Shown here in pieces: positions 27,763 to 35,855 of a stretch of 64,000 bases of DNA; position 1 is the first letter of the stretch, and each line of letters begins with the position of its first letter. The position numbers and the translations under genes are program-made. Below the pieces are notes generated by a model that was given only the letters and a program-made list of their open reading frames with translations, did not search any database and was not told where the DNA came from. Source of the stretch: an uncultured Luminiphilus sp. (GTDB lineage Bacteria > Pseudomonadota > Gammaproteobacteria > Pseudomonadales > Halieaceae); NCBI GenBank assembly GCA_943787485.1, contig CALSMP010000007.1, positions 1 to 64,000 on the forward strand. The letters run 5' to 3'.

Positions 27763-28590
27763 ATGACAGCACGAGCACTGTCGCGACGATTTGCCATAGC
27801 AGCCGCTCTAATCTTGGTGAGTGCCTGCGCCAGCAGTCCAACCGGTCGCAGCCAGTTTTTATTGATCTCCCCTGAATCTGCCATTGTCGAATCGAAAGCG
27901 GCGTATCTCACAACCGTCAAAGCGCTCGATGACGAGGGCAAGCTGGTCAATGATCCAGAAACCGTCGGCCGCGTTGCCAACATTACCGGCCGCCTTGTTA
28001 CGATCGCTGAGCAAGGTTTTCCCACCAGCGCCGGGTGGGAATGGAGCGTTGCGATCATCGATGATCCTGAAACCGTCAACGCGTGGTGTATGGCCGGGGG
28101 GCGGATGGCTGTTTACACCGGCTTATTTGAGCAGCTGAATCTCACCGATGATGAGTTTGCTCAGATTATGGGTCACGAGATTTCACACGCGCTGGCGAAT
28201 CACACCGCGGAGCGGATGTCGGTGGCTATCGCCACAACCATCGGCGTTGTCGCCGTAGGCGCCGCTACTGACAGCTCCGGAGCGGCGATGGCGGGCGCTG
28301 CGTTAGCCGCTAACGTGGCCCTCGAGCTTCCCAATAGCCGCACCGCTGAAAGTGAGGCAGATCAAATCGGCATGGAGCTGGCAACCCGGGCGGGCTATGA
28401 CCCCGAGGCAGCCGTCACCCTGTGGCAAAAGATGGGCGGTCTGGGCGACGCCCGGCCCCCAGAGTTTCTGAGCACCCATCCGGCCCCGGATAACCGCCAA
28501 GCATCGCTGCAGAAAATGGTGCCGGCCATGAATTCGATCAACCCGACAAGAACCAAAGCGCCGATCACGGAAATCGAAATTGTGCGCTGA
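27763..28590 (+). CDS. M48 family metalloprotease lipoprotein
   Basis: 275 residues. Signal peptide with lipobox VSAC (Cys22). The zinc site HEISH is at about residue 137 (MGHEISHALANH), with the third ligand Glu in RTAESEADQIG; the Pro-rich end FLSTHPAPDNRQ is typical of M48C (LoiP/YggG-like) envelope proteases. Likely anchored in the outer membrane facing the periplasm and used in envelope quality control. It lies 18 bases after gpsA and probably shares its transcript. Confidence 0.9.
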   Translation: MTARALSRRFAIAAALILVSACASSPTGRSQFLLISPESAIVESKAAYLTTVKALDDEGKLVNDPETVGRVANITGRLVTIAEQGFPTSAGWEWSVAIIDDPETVNAWCMAGGRMAVYTGLFEQLNLTDDEFAQIMGHEISHALANHTAERMSVAIATTIGVVAVGAATDSSGAAMAGAALAANVALELPNSRTAESEADQIGMELATRAGYDPEAAVTLWQKMGGLGDARPPEFLSTHPAPDNRQASLQKMVPAMNSINPTRTKAPITEIEIVR

Positions 28591-28595
28591 GGTCG

Positions 28596-30656
28596 CTAAC
28601 GCAGGGTGTGCAAAAAATGCAGGTGATCCTCGTATTGATTCAGAATATCCAGCAGCACCTGCTCTCGCGTCCACCCCATAACATCGTAGTCCTGCCCTCC
28701 TTCAGCGAGATGAACCTCGGCCCGATAAAACAGATCTGTCTGTGTCATGGAGTCCATCGGCTGCCCTGACAACGAGGCATCAGGACGCGGGTGAGGCCGA
28801 CACTGAACTTCGTAGACAAAATCGACTTCATCGCCGTGGCAGACCTCCAAACGCGACGCGCCCTTAATGGCGGTGCGCACTTCGGCACTCACACCGTGCT
28901 CCGCCAACTCAGCCACGAAGTCTCGCATTGCGGGCACCACCGTTTCTCGCTGAAAGACCCGGATACTGTCGTCCGCGGGATAGGCCAACAAATTTCGCAG
29001 ACGATCACGCCAATGATCAGCCTCGGCCTCACTGGGCGGATGGACAGACATTGCCGTCCGCTTTGCCGCATCGCGTAACAGAGCCCGCCAGAAGCCCCAG
29101 CAGGCACCCAGCAGCGCTATGGAAAATGGCAGCGCGCTCGCAATAGTTGCAGTTTGTAGCGCCTGAAGCCCACCCCCTACCAAGAGCGCCGAAGCAATTA
29201 TCGCGATGACCAGGGTCCAGACCGAGCGCTGAATAGCCGGCGTATCGTCCTGTCCTTTGGCGCTCAACATATTAAGCACCATGGCGCCGCTATCCGCCGA
29301 GGTAACAAAGAAAATGACGATCATCATCAAGCAAATCAGTGAAAGAATTTGGGTGCCCGGCAGATAGTCGAGAAAGCGAAACAGGCCCACTGCCTGATTT
29401 TGTTGAATCGCAGTTCCCAGCTCCGCGTACCCCTGATTGCCGATCAGGTCGATCGCGCTGCCACCGAGCGTCCCCATCCACAGGCAAATGAACAGGGTGG
29501 GCGCAATAATGACGCCAAGCAAAAACTCTCGAATGGTCCGGCCCCGTGAGATTCGGGCGACAAAAATGCCGACAAAAGGTGCCCAACTAATCCACCAGCC
29601 CCAGTAAAAAATGGTCCAGCCCCCGAGCCAATCCGAGGGGTTGTAGACATAGAGATTGAAGGTTTTTGGAATCAAGCTGGCGATATAGCCACCAAAGTTT
29701 TGCAGGGTGCCTGAAAGCAGTAAAACCGTCGGTCCCACTATTAGGATGCCGATCAACAACAGCACGGCCAGTATGGTATTGGCCTCTGAAAGTTTTTTAA
29801 TCCCGGTATCCAGGCCCAACAGAACGGAGATCGTGGCCAACGCCATGACGCAAAAAATGAGAATAACCTGGACCCAGATAGCGATAGGCAGATCAAAGAG
29901 GTAGTTCATGCCGGCGTTGATTTGCAGCACCCCAAGGCCAAGGCTCACCGAAATGCCGTAGGTGGTGCAAATCACCGCGAAAACATCAACCGCCGCGCCC
30001 ATGGGGCCATAGATCCGCTCGCCAATCAGCGGATAAAACGCCGAGCGCAGGGTCAGTGGCAGGTCGTGGCGATAGGCAAAATAGGCCAGCATCATGGCTA
30101 CGACGGCATAGACCGCCCAGGCATTGAACCCCCAATGAAAAAAGGTGAGCTGCAGTGCCTCAGCGGCGGCAGCCGAGGTTTGTGCCTCCCCCGCTGGCGG
30201 ACTTAAATAGTGCATGACCGGCTCGGCCACACCGTAAAACATGAGGCCAATACCGACGCCCGCAGCAAACAGCATAGAAAACCAGGAGGCGAAACCATAG
30301 GCCGGCTTAGCGTGATCGGGGCCGAGCTTGATATCGCCGTACCGGGACAGCGCCAAAACCACGACCATCACCGATACCGCGGCAATCACCAGCACATAGA
30401 ACCAGCTAGCAGTCGCCACAATGGCACTCTGGATTTCGTTAAATACCGATCGGCCCTCCCCGGGAATGAGCAGGACGCCGGCTGTTAGGCTAAAAAGAAT
30501 GAGCAAAGCGGGGAAAAAAACCGGTCCATCTACATTAAAGCGTGTGCGAGTACTCAAAATTTCCCCTGATTTTATGTGTGCTGTTGCGAGTGTCGTTCTC
30601 TGCGACGTTTTTGGCGCTGCGATCGGCCCAGTCGACGTCGGAGCAACGTGGCGCAT
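28596..30656 (-). CDS. betT: BCCT family transporter, BetT-like (choline/betaine)
   Basis: Up to 686 residues. Twelve membrane segments with BCCT landmarks: AGVGIGLMFYGVAEPVMHY, FHWGFNAWAVYAVVAMMLAYFAYRHDLPLTLRSA, and the substrate-site region TIFYWGWWISWAPFVGIFVARISRGRTIREF. The long C-terminal cytosolic domain (about 150 residues, ending ILNQYEDHLHFLHTLR) matches the osmosensing tail of BetT. Proton- or sodium-driven uptake of choline or a related betaine is likely. The ATG at 30656 gives a long N-terminus without ribosome site; TTG 30557, preceded by AGGGGAAAT, is a good alternative start. Confidence 0.87.
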   Translation of the reverse strand: MRHVAPTSTGPIAAPKTSQRTTLATAHIKSGEILSTRTRFNVDGPVFFPALLILFSLTAGVLLIPGEGRSVFNEIQSAIVATASWFYVLVIAAVSVMVVVLALSRYGDIKLGPDHAKPAYGFASWFSMLFAAGVGIGLMFYGVAEPVMHYLSPPAGEAQTSAAAAEALQLTFFHWGFNAWAVYAVVAMMLAYFAYRHDLPLTLRSAFYPLIGERIYGPMGAAVDVFAVICTTYGISVSLGLGVLQINAGMNYLFDLPIAIWVQVILIFCVMALATISVLLGLDTGIKKLSEANTILAVLLLIGILIVGPTVLLLSGTLQNFGGYIASLIPKTFNLYVYNPSDWLGGWTIFYWGWWISWAPFVGIFVARISRGRTIREFLLGVIIAPTLFICLWMGTLGGSAIDLIGNQGYAELGTAIQQNQAVGLFRFLDYLPGTQILSLICLMMIVIFFVTSADSGAMVLNMLSAKGQDDTPAIQRSVWTLVIAIIASALLVGGGLQALQTATIASALPFSIALLGACWGFWRALLRDAAKRTAMSVHPPSEAEADHWRDRLRNLLAYPADDSIRVFQRETVVPAMRDFVAELAEHGVSAEVRTAIKGASRLEVCHGDEVDFVYEVQCRPHPRPDASLSGQPMDSMTQTDLFYRAEVHLAEGGQDYDVMGWTREQVLLDILNQYEDHLHFLHTLR

Positions 30657-31056
30657 ATTTGGCTAGCATCATACAGATTTCGCAGTGGCGCTGTAGTGCG
30701 CCGGGCGGCCGCCCCAACTCCCTTCAATCCCCAATGTAACGAGGGAATGTGTCCAGCGAAGGCAACGCCACTCCCCGTCCCTAGCTCGAGCCTAGATGAC
30801 ACAAGCTCCGAGGCCAGGGCTTGCTATCAATTTCGTTCGACGGGCACAAATCCGGCCGCCACGGCAAAGAAAATGGGATAAAACCCCCAAAAACCCACAA
30901 TATTTTTACGTGTTAAGGCGCCGAACCTAGCTGAAAAAGTATTGATTTCAAATGCTTATGTGCTACTCGCGGCGGGATGCAATTGAAAAATACCTGCGTT
31001 AAACTTTTACGTTGGCACCATGAAACTAAAAGATAAATCACACAATGGAGTTGCCC
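30657..31056. other. Divergent intergenic region between BetT and the TonB receptor
   Basis: About 400 bases with no convincing gene. It contains a perfect 12-bp palindrome GGGCGGCCGCCC at 30703-30714 and becomes AT-rich toward the receptor. I looked for cobalamin, TPP and glycine riboswitch cores and saw none. Promoters for both flanking genes must lie here, but I cannot place them with confidence. Confidence 0.5.
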
Positions 31057-33729
31057 ATGCCTTATCCCCACAATCTTAGACGCCACACGCTCGCCACAGC
31101 GGTCGGCACGGCGCTTGTACCCATGCTTGCCGCCACCCATGCACAGGCGCAGCTGGAAGAGGTCGTGGTCACCGCGACCAAGCAAGAGGCCAGCCTGCAA
31201 GACGTGCCTGTCGCGGTTTCAGCGCTGACTGAAGAGTCGCTGAACCAACGCGGCGTAACCAGTTTTAACGACTACCTGATCCAGCTGCCTAACGTATCAG
31301 CGGGCGGTGCGGGCCCCGGTCAGTCAACCATGTACATTCGGGGTATTGCCTCTACCACGCCTAACCTCACGACATCGGGTGTAGCCGGCTTGAGTCCTAA
31401 CGTGGCGCTGTATCTCGACGAACAGCCGCTGAGTCAACCAGGCCGTAACCTCGACGTGTACATTGTCGATATGAATCGTGTTGAGGTGCTCGCCGGACCT
31501 CAGGGCACGCTGTTCGGCGCAAGTTCTCAGGCAGGCGTGATTCGTTTGATCACGAACAAGCCAGATCCAACCGGCTTCTCGGGCAGCGTGAGAGCGGGTG
31601 CCTCAACCATGAAAGATGGTGAAGCTAACTACAATATCAATGCGACGGTGAATATTCCCCTAGGTGATAACTTTGCCGTCCGCGCTAGTATCTACACCGA
31701 TGAGAAGGGCGGCTACATTGATAACATCCCTGGAACCCGTTCGACGCGCGAAAGTGCGCGCTTCCGCTCGGGCAGCACGATACGCTCAAACGGTACAGCG
31801 GTGGGTTTCCGAGGTGGCTTCCAAGCGGGTGTGGACCTTAGCAACGTCAACTTCATTGATGCGAACAATGCTGCTCTAGTTGAGGAAGACTTCAACGACA
31901 CCACTTACCAAGGTGCTCGTATCAGTGCCCTTTGGAACATTAACGATAACTGGAGCCTGCAAGTTGGCGCTATGGCCCAGGAGATCGATAGCGACGGTAC
32001 GTTTTATGTCGACCCCAACCTTGACGGTGACTATGAGATCCAGCGCTTTGAGGCTGAAAATATCAAAGACGAGTACACCAATTTCAGCTGGACTTTGGAA
32101 GGCAGGTTGGGCGCATTAGACGTGCTGTATACCGGCGCCTTCACCGAACGTGAAACTGATCAGCGAGTAGATTACTCTGACTATCTATTCATCGGTCAGT
32201 ATATTCCCTACTACATCTGTGACTACTACGTTTCGTACACGACCTATGCACCAGGCGGAGTTCCCACAGGCAACTGTTACTCACCGAACTTGTACACCAC
32301 CAACAAGGTCGATAGTGAATTCCAGACCCACGAAATCCGTATAAGTACTGACCAAAGTGCGAAAGTCCGCGTCACTGCAGGCGTTTTTTACAGCGACATG
32401 GAGCTCACCGAGCAGGTGGACTTTTCTTACCCAAGCAACCAGTTAGTTGACGCTTGGGGCTCGGGTTCAGGCAATGGCTTTGGTTTTGCCGAGAACTATA
32501 ACTATCCCTACGCTGGTCAGGGCGGCTACCGACCCGGCGCAGGTCCTTACCCAGCAGACACCGTTTTCCGCAACGACATTCTTCGTACAGACGAACAGAT
32601 GGGCGTGTTCGGTGAAATCAGCTACGACCTTTCGGACAGCCTGACCATCACAGGTGGTCTGCGCTACTTCGACTATGAGGTCGACTTAGCGGGAAGCGCA
32701 AACGGCAGCTTCTATAATATGAGTGGTACCGACTACAACCGTTTTGGTACAAACATCAATGACCTGTACGACGGAGACCAGTCAATTACTTGGACTTACT
32801 CGGGAGGCTTCTTCTCCTATGAGGATGCACCCGTTTACACACCAAATAACCTACCCACGGTTAATGACCCCAACTTCAACTACAGCGAAGCCGACATAAG
32901 ACGCATTACCAACAGCGTGTTTGCGCCAGATGTAGCTGAGGATGATGGTTTTATCGGTAAGATCACCCTGTCTTGGACTCCCGATGACAACAGTCTGTAT
33001 TATCTGACGTGGTCTGAAGGATTCCGAACCGGCCTGTTGAACCGTCCCGGTGGTGCTTATCAAGCGCAGAACAATTACACGGTACCTTTTGATGTGAAGT
33101 CGGACGAGCTGACCAACCTAGAAGTAGGCTGGAAGCTGGACCTCTTCGATGGCATGTTCCGGTTTAACGGTTCAGTGTTCATGGTCGATATCGCCGATTT
33201 GCAAACAACGATCTTTGATACCAGCATTGTCAACCTGTTCTTCTCGGACAACGCGGCGGACGCAGACGTCAAGGGCCTCGAGGGCGACATTACGTGGATG
33301 GTCTCGAACAACCTGACCGTCGGTGCAGCATTCTCGTTCCTCGATACCGAGGTGACCGCGAGTAACACGCCGAGCACGGACGTAATAGTGGGTTCAGAGC
33401 TTGCTTATGCACCTAACTACCAAGGTAATCTTTGGGCCCGTTGGGAGTGGTCTATGGGCAATGGCTGGACGGCGCACATGATGCCTTCGGTTGCCTACTC
33501 TGACAGCTCCTACAGTGACATCATCTCGATCAACAGCATGGAAGTGCCAAGTTGGACAAAGGTAGATGTAACTGGCGGCGTTAGCACAGATCGATGGATG
33601 GTAGAGGCTTTTGTCACTAACCTGACTGATGAGCGCGTTGTCACGGGCGCCAACTATGTTAACGATCGTGAGCGCCTCGCTCTTGCACCGCCCACTACAC
33701 TGGGTCTACGTGCCTCGTTCAGCTTCTGA
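31057..33729 (+). CDS. TonB-dependent receptor 1, with Tyr-rich Cys-bounded segment
   Basis: 890 residues from ATG 31057, chosen because GGAG (31047-31050) sits 6 bases ahead; the ATG at 31045 has no such site. Signal peptide ends HAQAQ, followed by a TonB box-like LEEVVVTATK. The plug has DVPVAVSALTEESL, RGI and VEVLAGPQGTLFGASSQAGVIRLITNKP; the barrel ends with the C-terminal aromatic GLRASFSF. A segment at 32173-32295 has 11 Tyr in 41 residues and two Cys. Probably imports a siderophore, vitamin or organic nutrient with TonB energy; substrate unknown. A strong terminator follows and a TPR-sulfotransferase gene comes next. Confidence 0.92.
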   Translation: MPYPHNLRRHTLATAVGTALVPMLAATHAQAQLEEVVVTATKQEASLQDVPVAVSALTEESLNQRGVTSFNDYLIQLPNVSAGGAGPGQSTMYIRGIASTTPNLTTSGVAGLSPNVALYLDEQPLSQPGRNLDVYIVDMNRVEVLAGPQGTLFGASSQAGVIRLITNKPDPTGFSGSVRAGASTMKDGEANYNINATVNIPLGDNFAVRASIYTDEKGGYIDNIPGTRSTRESARFRSGSTIRSNGTAVGFRGGFQAGVDLSNVNFIDANNAALVEEDFNDTTYQGARISALWNINDNWSLQVGAMAQEIDSDGTFYVDPNLDGDYEIQRFEAENIKDEYTNFSWTLEGRLGALDVLYTGAFTERETDQRVDYSDYLFIGQYIPYYICDYYVSYTTYAPGGVPTGNCYSPNLYTTNKVDSEFQTHEIRISTDQSAKVRVTAGVFYSDMELTEQVDFSYPSNQLVDAWGSGSGNGFGFAENYNYPYAGQGGYRPGAGPYPADTVFRNDILRTDEQMGVFGEISYDLSDSLTITGGLRYFDYEVDLAGSANGSFYNMSGTDYNRFGTNINDLYDGDQSITWTYSGGFFSYEDAPVYTPNNLPTVNDPNFNYSEADIRRITNSVFAPDVAEDDGFIGKITLSWTPDDNSLYYLTWSEGFRTGLLNRPGGAYQAQNNYTVPFDVKSDELTNLEVGWKLDLFDGMFRFNGSVFMVDIADLQTTIFDTSIVNLFFSDNAADADVKGLEGDITWMVSNNLTVGAAFSFLDTEVTASNTPSTDVIVGSELAYAPNYQGNLWARWEWSMGNGWTAHMMPSVAYSDSSYSDIISINSMEVPSWTKVDVTGGVSTDRWMVEAFVTNLTDERVVTGANYVNDRERLALAPPTTLGLRASFSF

Positions 33730-33755
33730 TATAGACGTCGAACAGGCAACAACCG

Positions 33756-33779
33756 AAAGTGCCCCCGCGGGGGCACTTT
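33756..33779 (+). terminator. Rho-independent terminator after TonB receptor 1
   Basis: Perfect 24-bp palindrome built on AAAGTGCCCCC / GGGGGCACTTT, followed by TTTTAT. It lies 26 bases after the receptor stop and ends only 13 bases before the next start codon (33793). Confidence 0.9.
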
Positions 33780-33792
33780 TTATTTGTAACGG

Positions 33793-35787
33793 ATGAACCG
33801 CAAATTTATGTCTGACACCGCCCGCGCCATGGATCAACAGGAGATCCAGAAACTGATCCAACAAGGCAAGCTCCCAGATGCCCTTAGAGCTCTGGATGGC
33901 TTGGACGCTGACGATCGTAACTCGCAAATGAACCTGTACATGCGCGGTGTCTGTCTTCGGCACCTCAGGCAGTGGGCAGATGCAGAGAAAGTGCTTCACC
34001 AACTGATCGCCAAATCCCCGTCCTATGGGCGGGGATTTCAAGAGCTAGGGCATTTATACAGGGATGCAGGGCGACCACCAGAAGCAGTCGGTGCCTACGC
34101 AACCGCCTGTCATCTTAACCCGGCGCTTAAGGCCAGCTGGCAAGGTCAATATAACCTTCTCGATCACGAGCGCTCTGTGGATCGGGTGGCACAAGTAAAA
34201 GAGCGCATTGACTGGCTAGACGGCCTGCCTCCCGTGCTTTTGGCCAGCCTCGATATGCTGCACGAAGGCAAGCTGATCAAGGCGGAGCAGCTGTGCCGCC
34301 AATTCATGCAGCAAAATCCGCAGCACATTGAAGGCATGCGCCTGCTCGCTGACATTGCCATCAAGCATGGGGTACTCGAAGATGCGGAGTTCCTATTGGA
34401 AAGTGCCGTTGCGTTTGACCCCGGCCATCAACGCGCTCGCATCGACTACGTTCAAGCGCTCAGCAAGCGACAACGCTACCAACAGGCGAGCGAGGAGGCC
34501 AAAGCGCTGCTTGAAGCCAGCCCAGAAAACCCCCAATTCCAGTCGCTTTATGCGATACAGTCGATGCAACTGGGGGATTACCAAACGGCTCTCGATTTAT
34601 TTGACAGCATTCTCGAGCGTATCCCGCACGATCCGGTGACCCACGTATCAAAAGGCCACGCGCTAAAGACCGGCGGTAAAACGGCTGAAGCCGTTAGCTC
34701 GTATCAAGCGGCCATTGATGCACAGCCCATGCACTGCGACGCCTGGTACTCCCTAGCCAATCTGAAGACTTACCGGTTCGATGATGACCAGATTCGCACC
34801 ATGCTGGAGCTGGATAAAAATCCTCATCTGGCAGGGCAAGACCGGGTTTACCTGCAGTTTGCTCTCGGCAAGGCCTTCGAAGATAAGAATGCGTTTGACA
34901 AGTCCTTCTTTCACTACAGCAAAGGAAATGACATCAAGCGAACTCAAGTACAGTACCGGGCAGACGGGACCAGCCGTGAGTGCGAGGAACAAATCGCTGC
35001 CTGCACTCCTGGCACTTTTAAACAGGTATCCGGTCATGATGCCCCAGATCCGATTTTTATTGTCGGGCTGCCTAGAGCGGGATCAACGTTACTTGAGCAG
35101 ATTTTGTCCTCTCACAGCCAAATCGACGGCACGCTTGAGCTACCCAACGTGCTTTCCATAAGCGGCAAGCTTCGGCGACTTGGCCAGCGGGAGGGCAATA
35201 ACCGGTATCCGGAGATACTTAATCATCTAACGCCAGAGACACTGCGCGAGCTAGGCGAAGAATATATTCGCGATACTCAAATTCACCGCTTAGGGGCGCC
35301 TTTCTTTATCGACAAGATGCCTAACAACTTTCGTCATATTGGCCTTATTCGGCTCATGCTGCCCAATGCAAAAATCATTGACGCCCGCCGCGACCCCATG
35401 GCGTGCTGCTTCAGCGGGTTCAAGCAGTTGTTTGCCGAGGGCCAGCTTTTTAGCTATTCGCTCGATGATATCGGCCGTTATTACAAGGACTATGTGAAAT
35501 TAATGGCGCATTGGGACGAGGTCATTCCCGGCTACGTGCTTCGAGTCCAACACGAGGACGTTGTTGCCAACCTTGAGACACAGGTAACGCGTATGCTCGA
35601 TTTTTGCGGTGTGCCCTTCGAGGAGTCCTGTCTTGAGTTTCATAAAACTGAACGCAACGTCAGGACACCCTCTTCCGAGCAAGTCCGGCAACCGATTTTC
35701 TCCACCGCTTTGGAGCAATGGAAAAACTATGAGCCCTGGCTCGAGCCCTTAAAGCAGGCCCTTGGTTCTACATTGGCACCAAGATGA
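33793..35787 (+). CDS. TPR-repeat sulfotransferase 1
   Basis: 664 residues. The first ~350 are tandem TPR units (e.g. GRGFQELGHLYRDAGRPPEAVGAYATACHLNP). The C-terminal domain is a PAPS-dependent sulfotransferase: P-loop-like FIVGLPRAGSTLLEQIL (near 424) and the 3'-phosphate site AKIIDARRDPMACCFSGFKQLF, with FIDKMPNNFRHIG between. No signal peptide, so cytoplasmic. The TPR part probably docks a protein or peptide substrate. Possible starts are ATG 33793, 33808 and 33829; the receptor terminator just upstream leaves little room for a separate promoter. Confidence 0.88.
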   Translation: MNRKFMSDTARAMDQQEIQKLIQQGKLPDALRALDGLDADDRNSQMNLYMRGVCLRHLRQWADAEKVLHQLIAKSPSYGRGFQELGHLYRDAGRPPEAVGAYATACHLNPALKASWQGQYNLLDHERSVDRVAQVKERIDWLDGLPPVLLASLDMLHEGKLIKAEQLCRQFMQQNPQHIEGMRLLADIAIKHGVLEDAEFLLESAVAFDPGHQRARIDYVQALSKRQRYQQASEEAKALLEASPENPQFQSLYAIQSMQLGDYQTALDLFDSILERIPHDPVTHVSKGHALKTGGKTAEAVSSYQAAIDAQPMHCDAWYSLANLKTYRFDDDQIRTMLELDKNPHLAGQDRVYLQFALGKAFEDKNAFDKSFFHYSKGNDIKRTQVQYRADGTSRECEEQIAACTPGTFKQVSGHDAPDPIFIVGLPRAGSTLLEQILSSHSQIDGTLELPNVLSISGKLRRLGQREGNNRYPEILNHLTPETLRELGEEYIRDTQIHRLGAPFFIDKMPNNFRHIGLIRLMLPNAKIIDARRDPMACCFSGFKQLFAEGQLFSYSLDDIGRYYKDYVKLMAHWDEVIPGYVLRVQHEDVVANLETQVTRMLDFCGVPFEESCLEFHKTERNVRTPSSEQVRQPIFSTALEQWKNYEPWLEPLKQALGSTLAPR

Positions 35788-35855
35788 GCTTCGATCCTGC
35801 GCACAATCGAGGCTTTTACTTACTTGTCCGCTGAAAGCTCGTGATCTAATTCGGT

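Noticed and set aside
30535-30881. Small ORFs between BetT and TonB receptor 1
   Set aside because: Overlapping frames on both strands, Arg/Ser/Cys-rich, with no ribosome site or family pattern.
30657-31044. A cobalamin or other riboswitch ahead of TonB receptor 1
   Set aside because: I looked for conserved core elements and found only scattered partial matches with no consistent stem arrangement.
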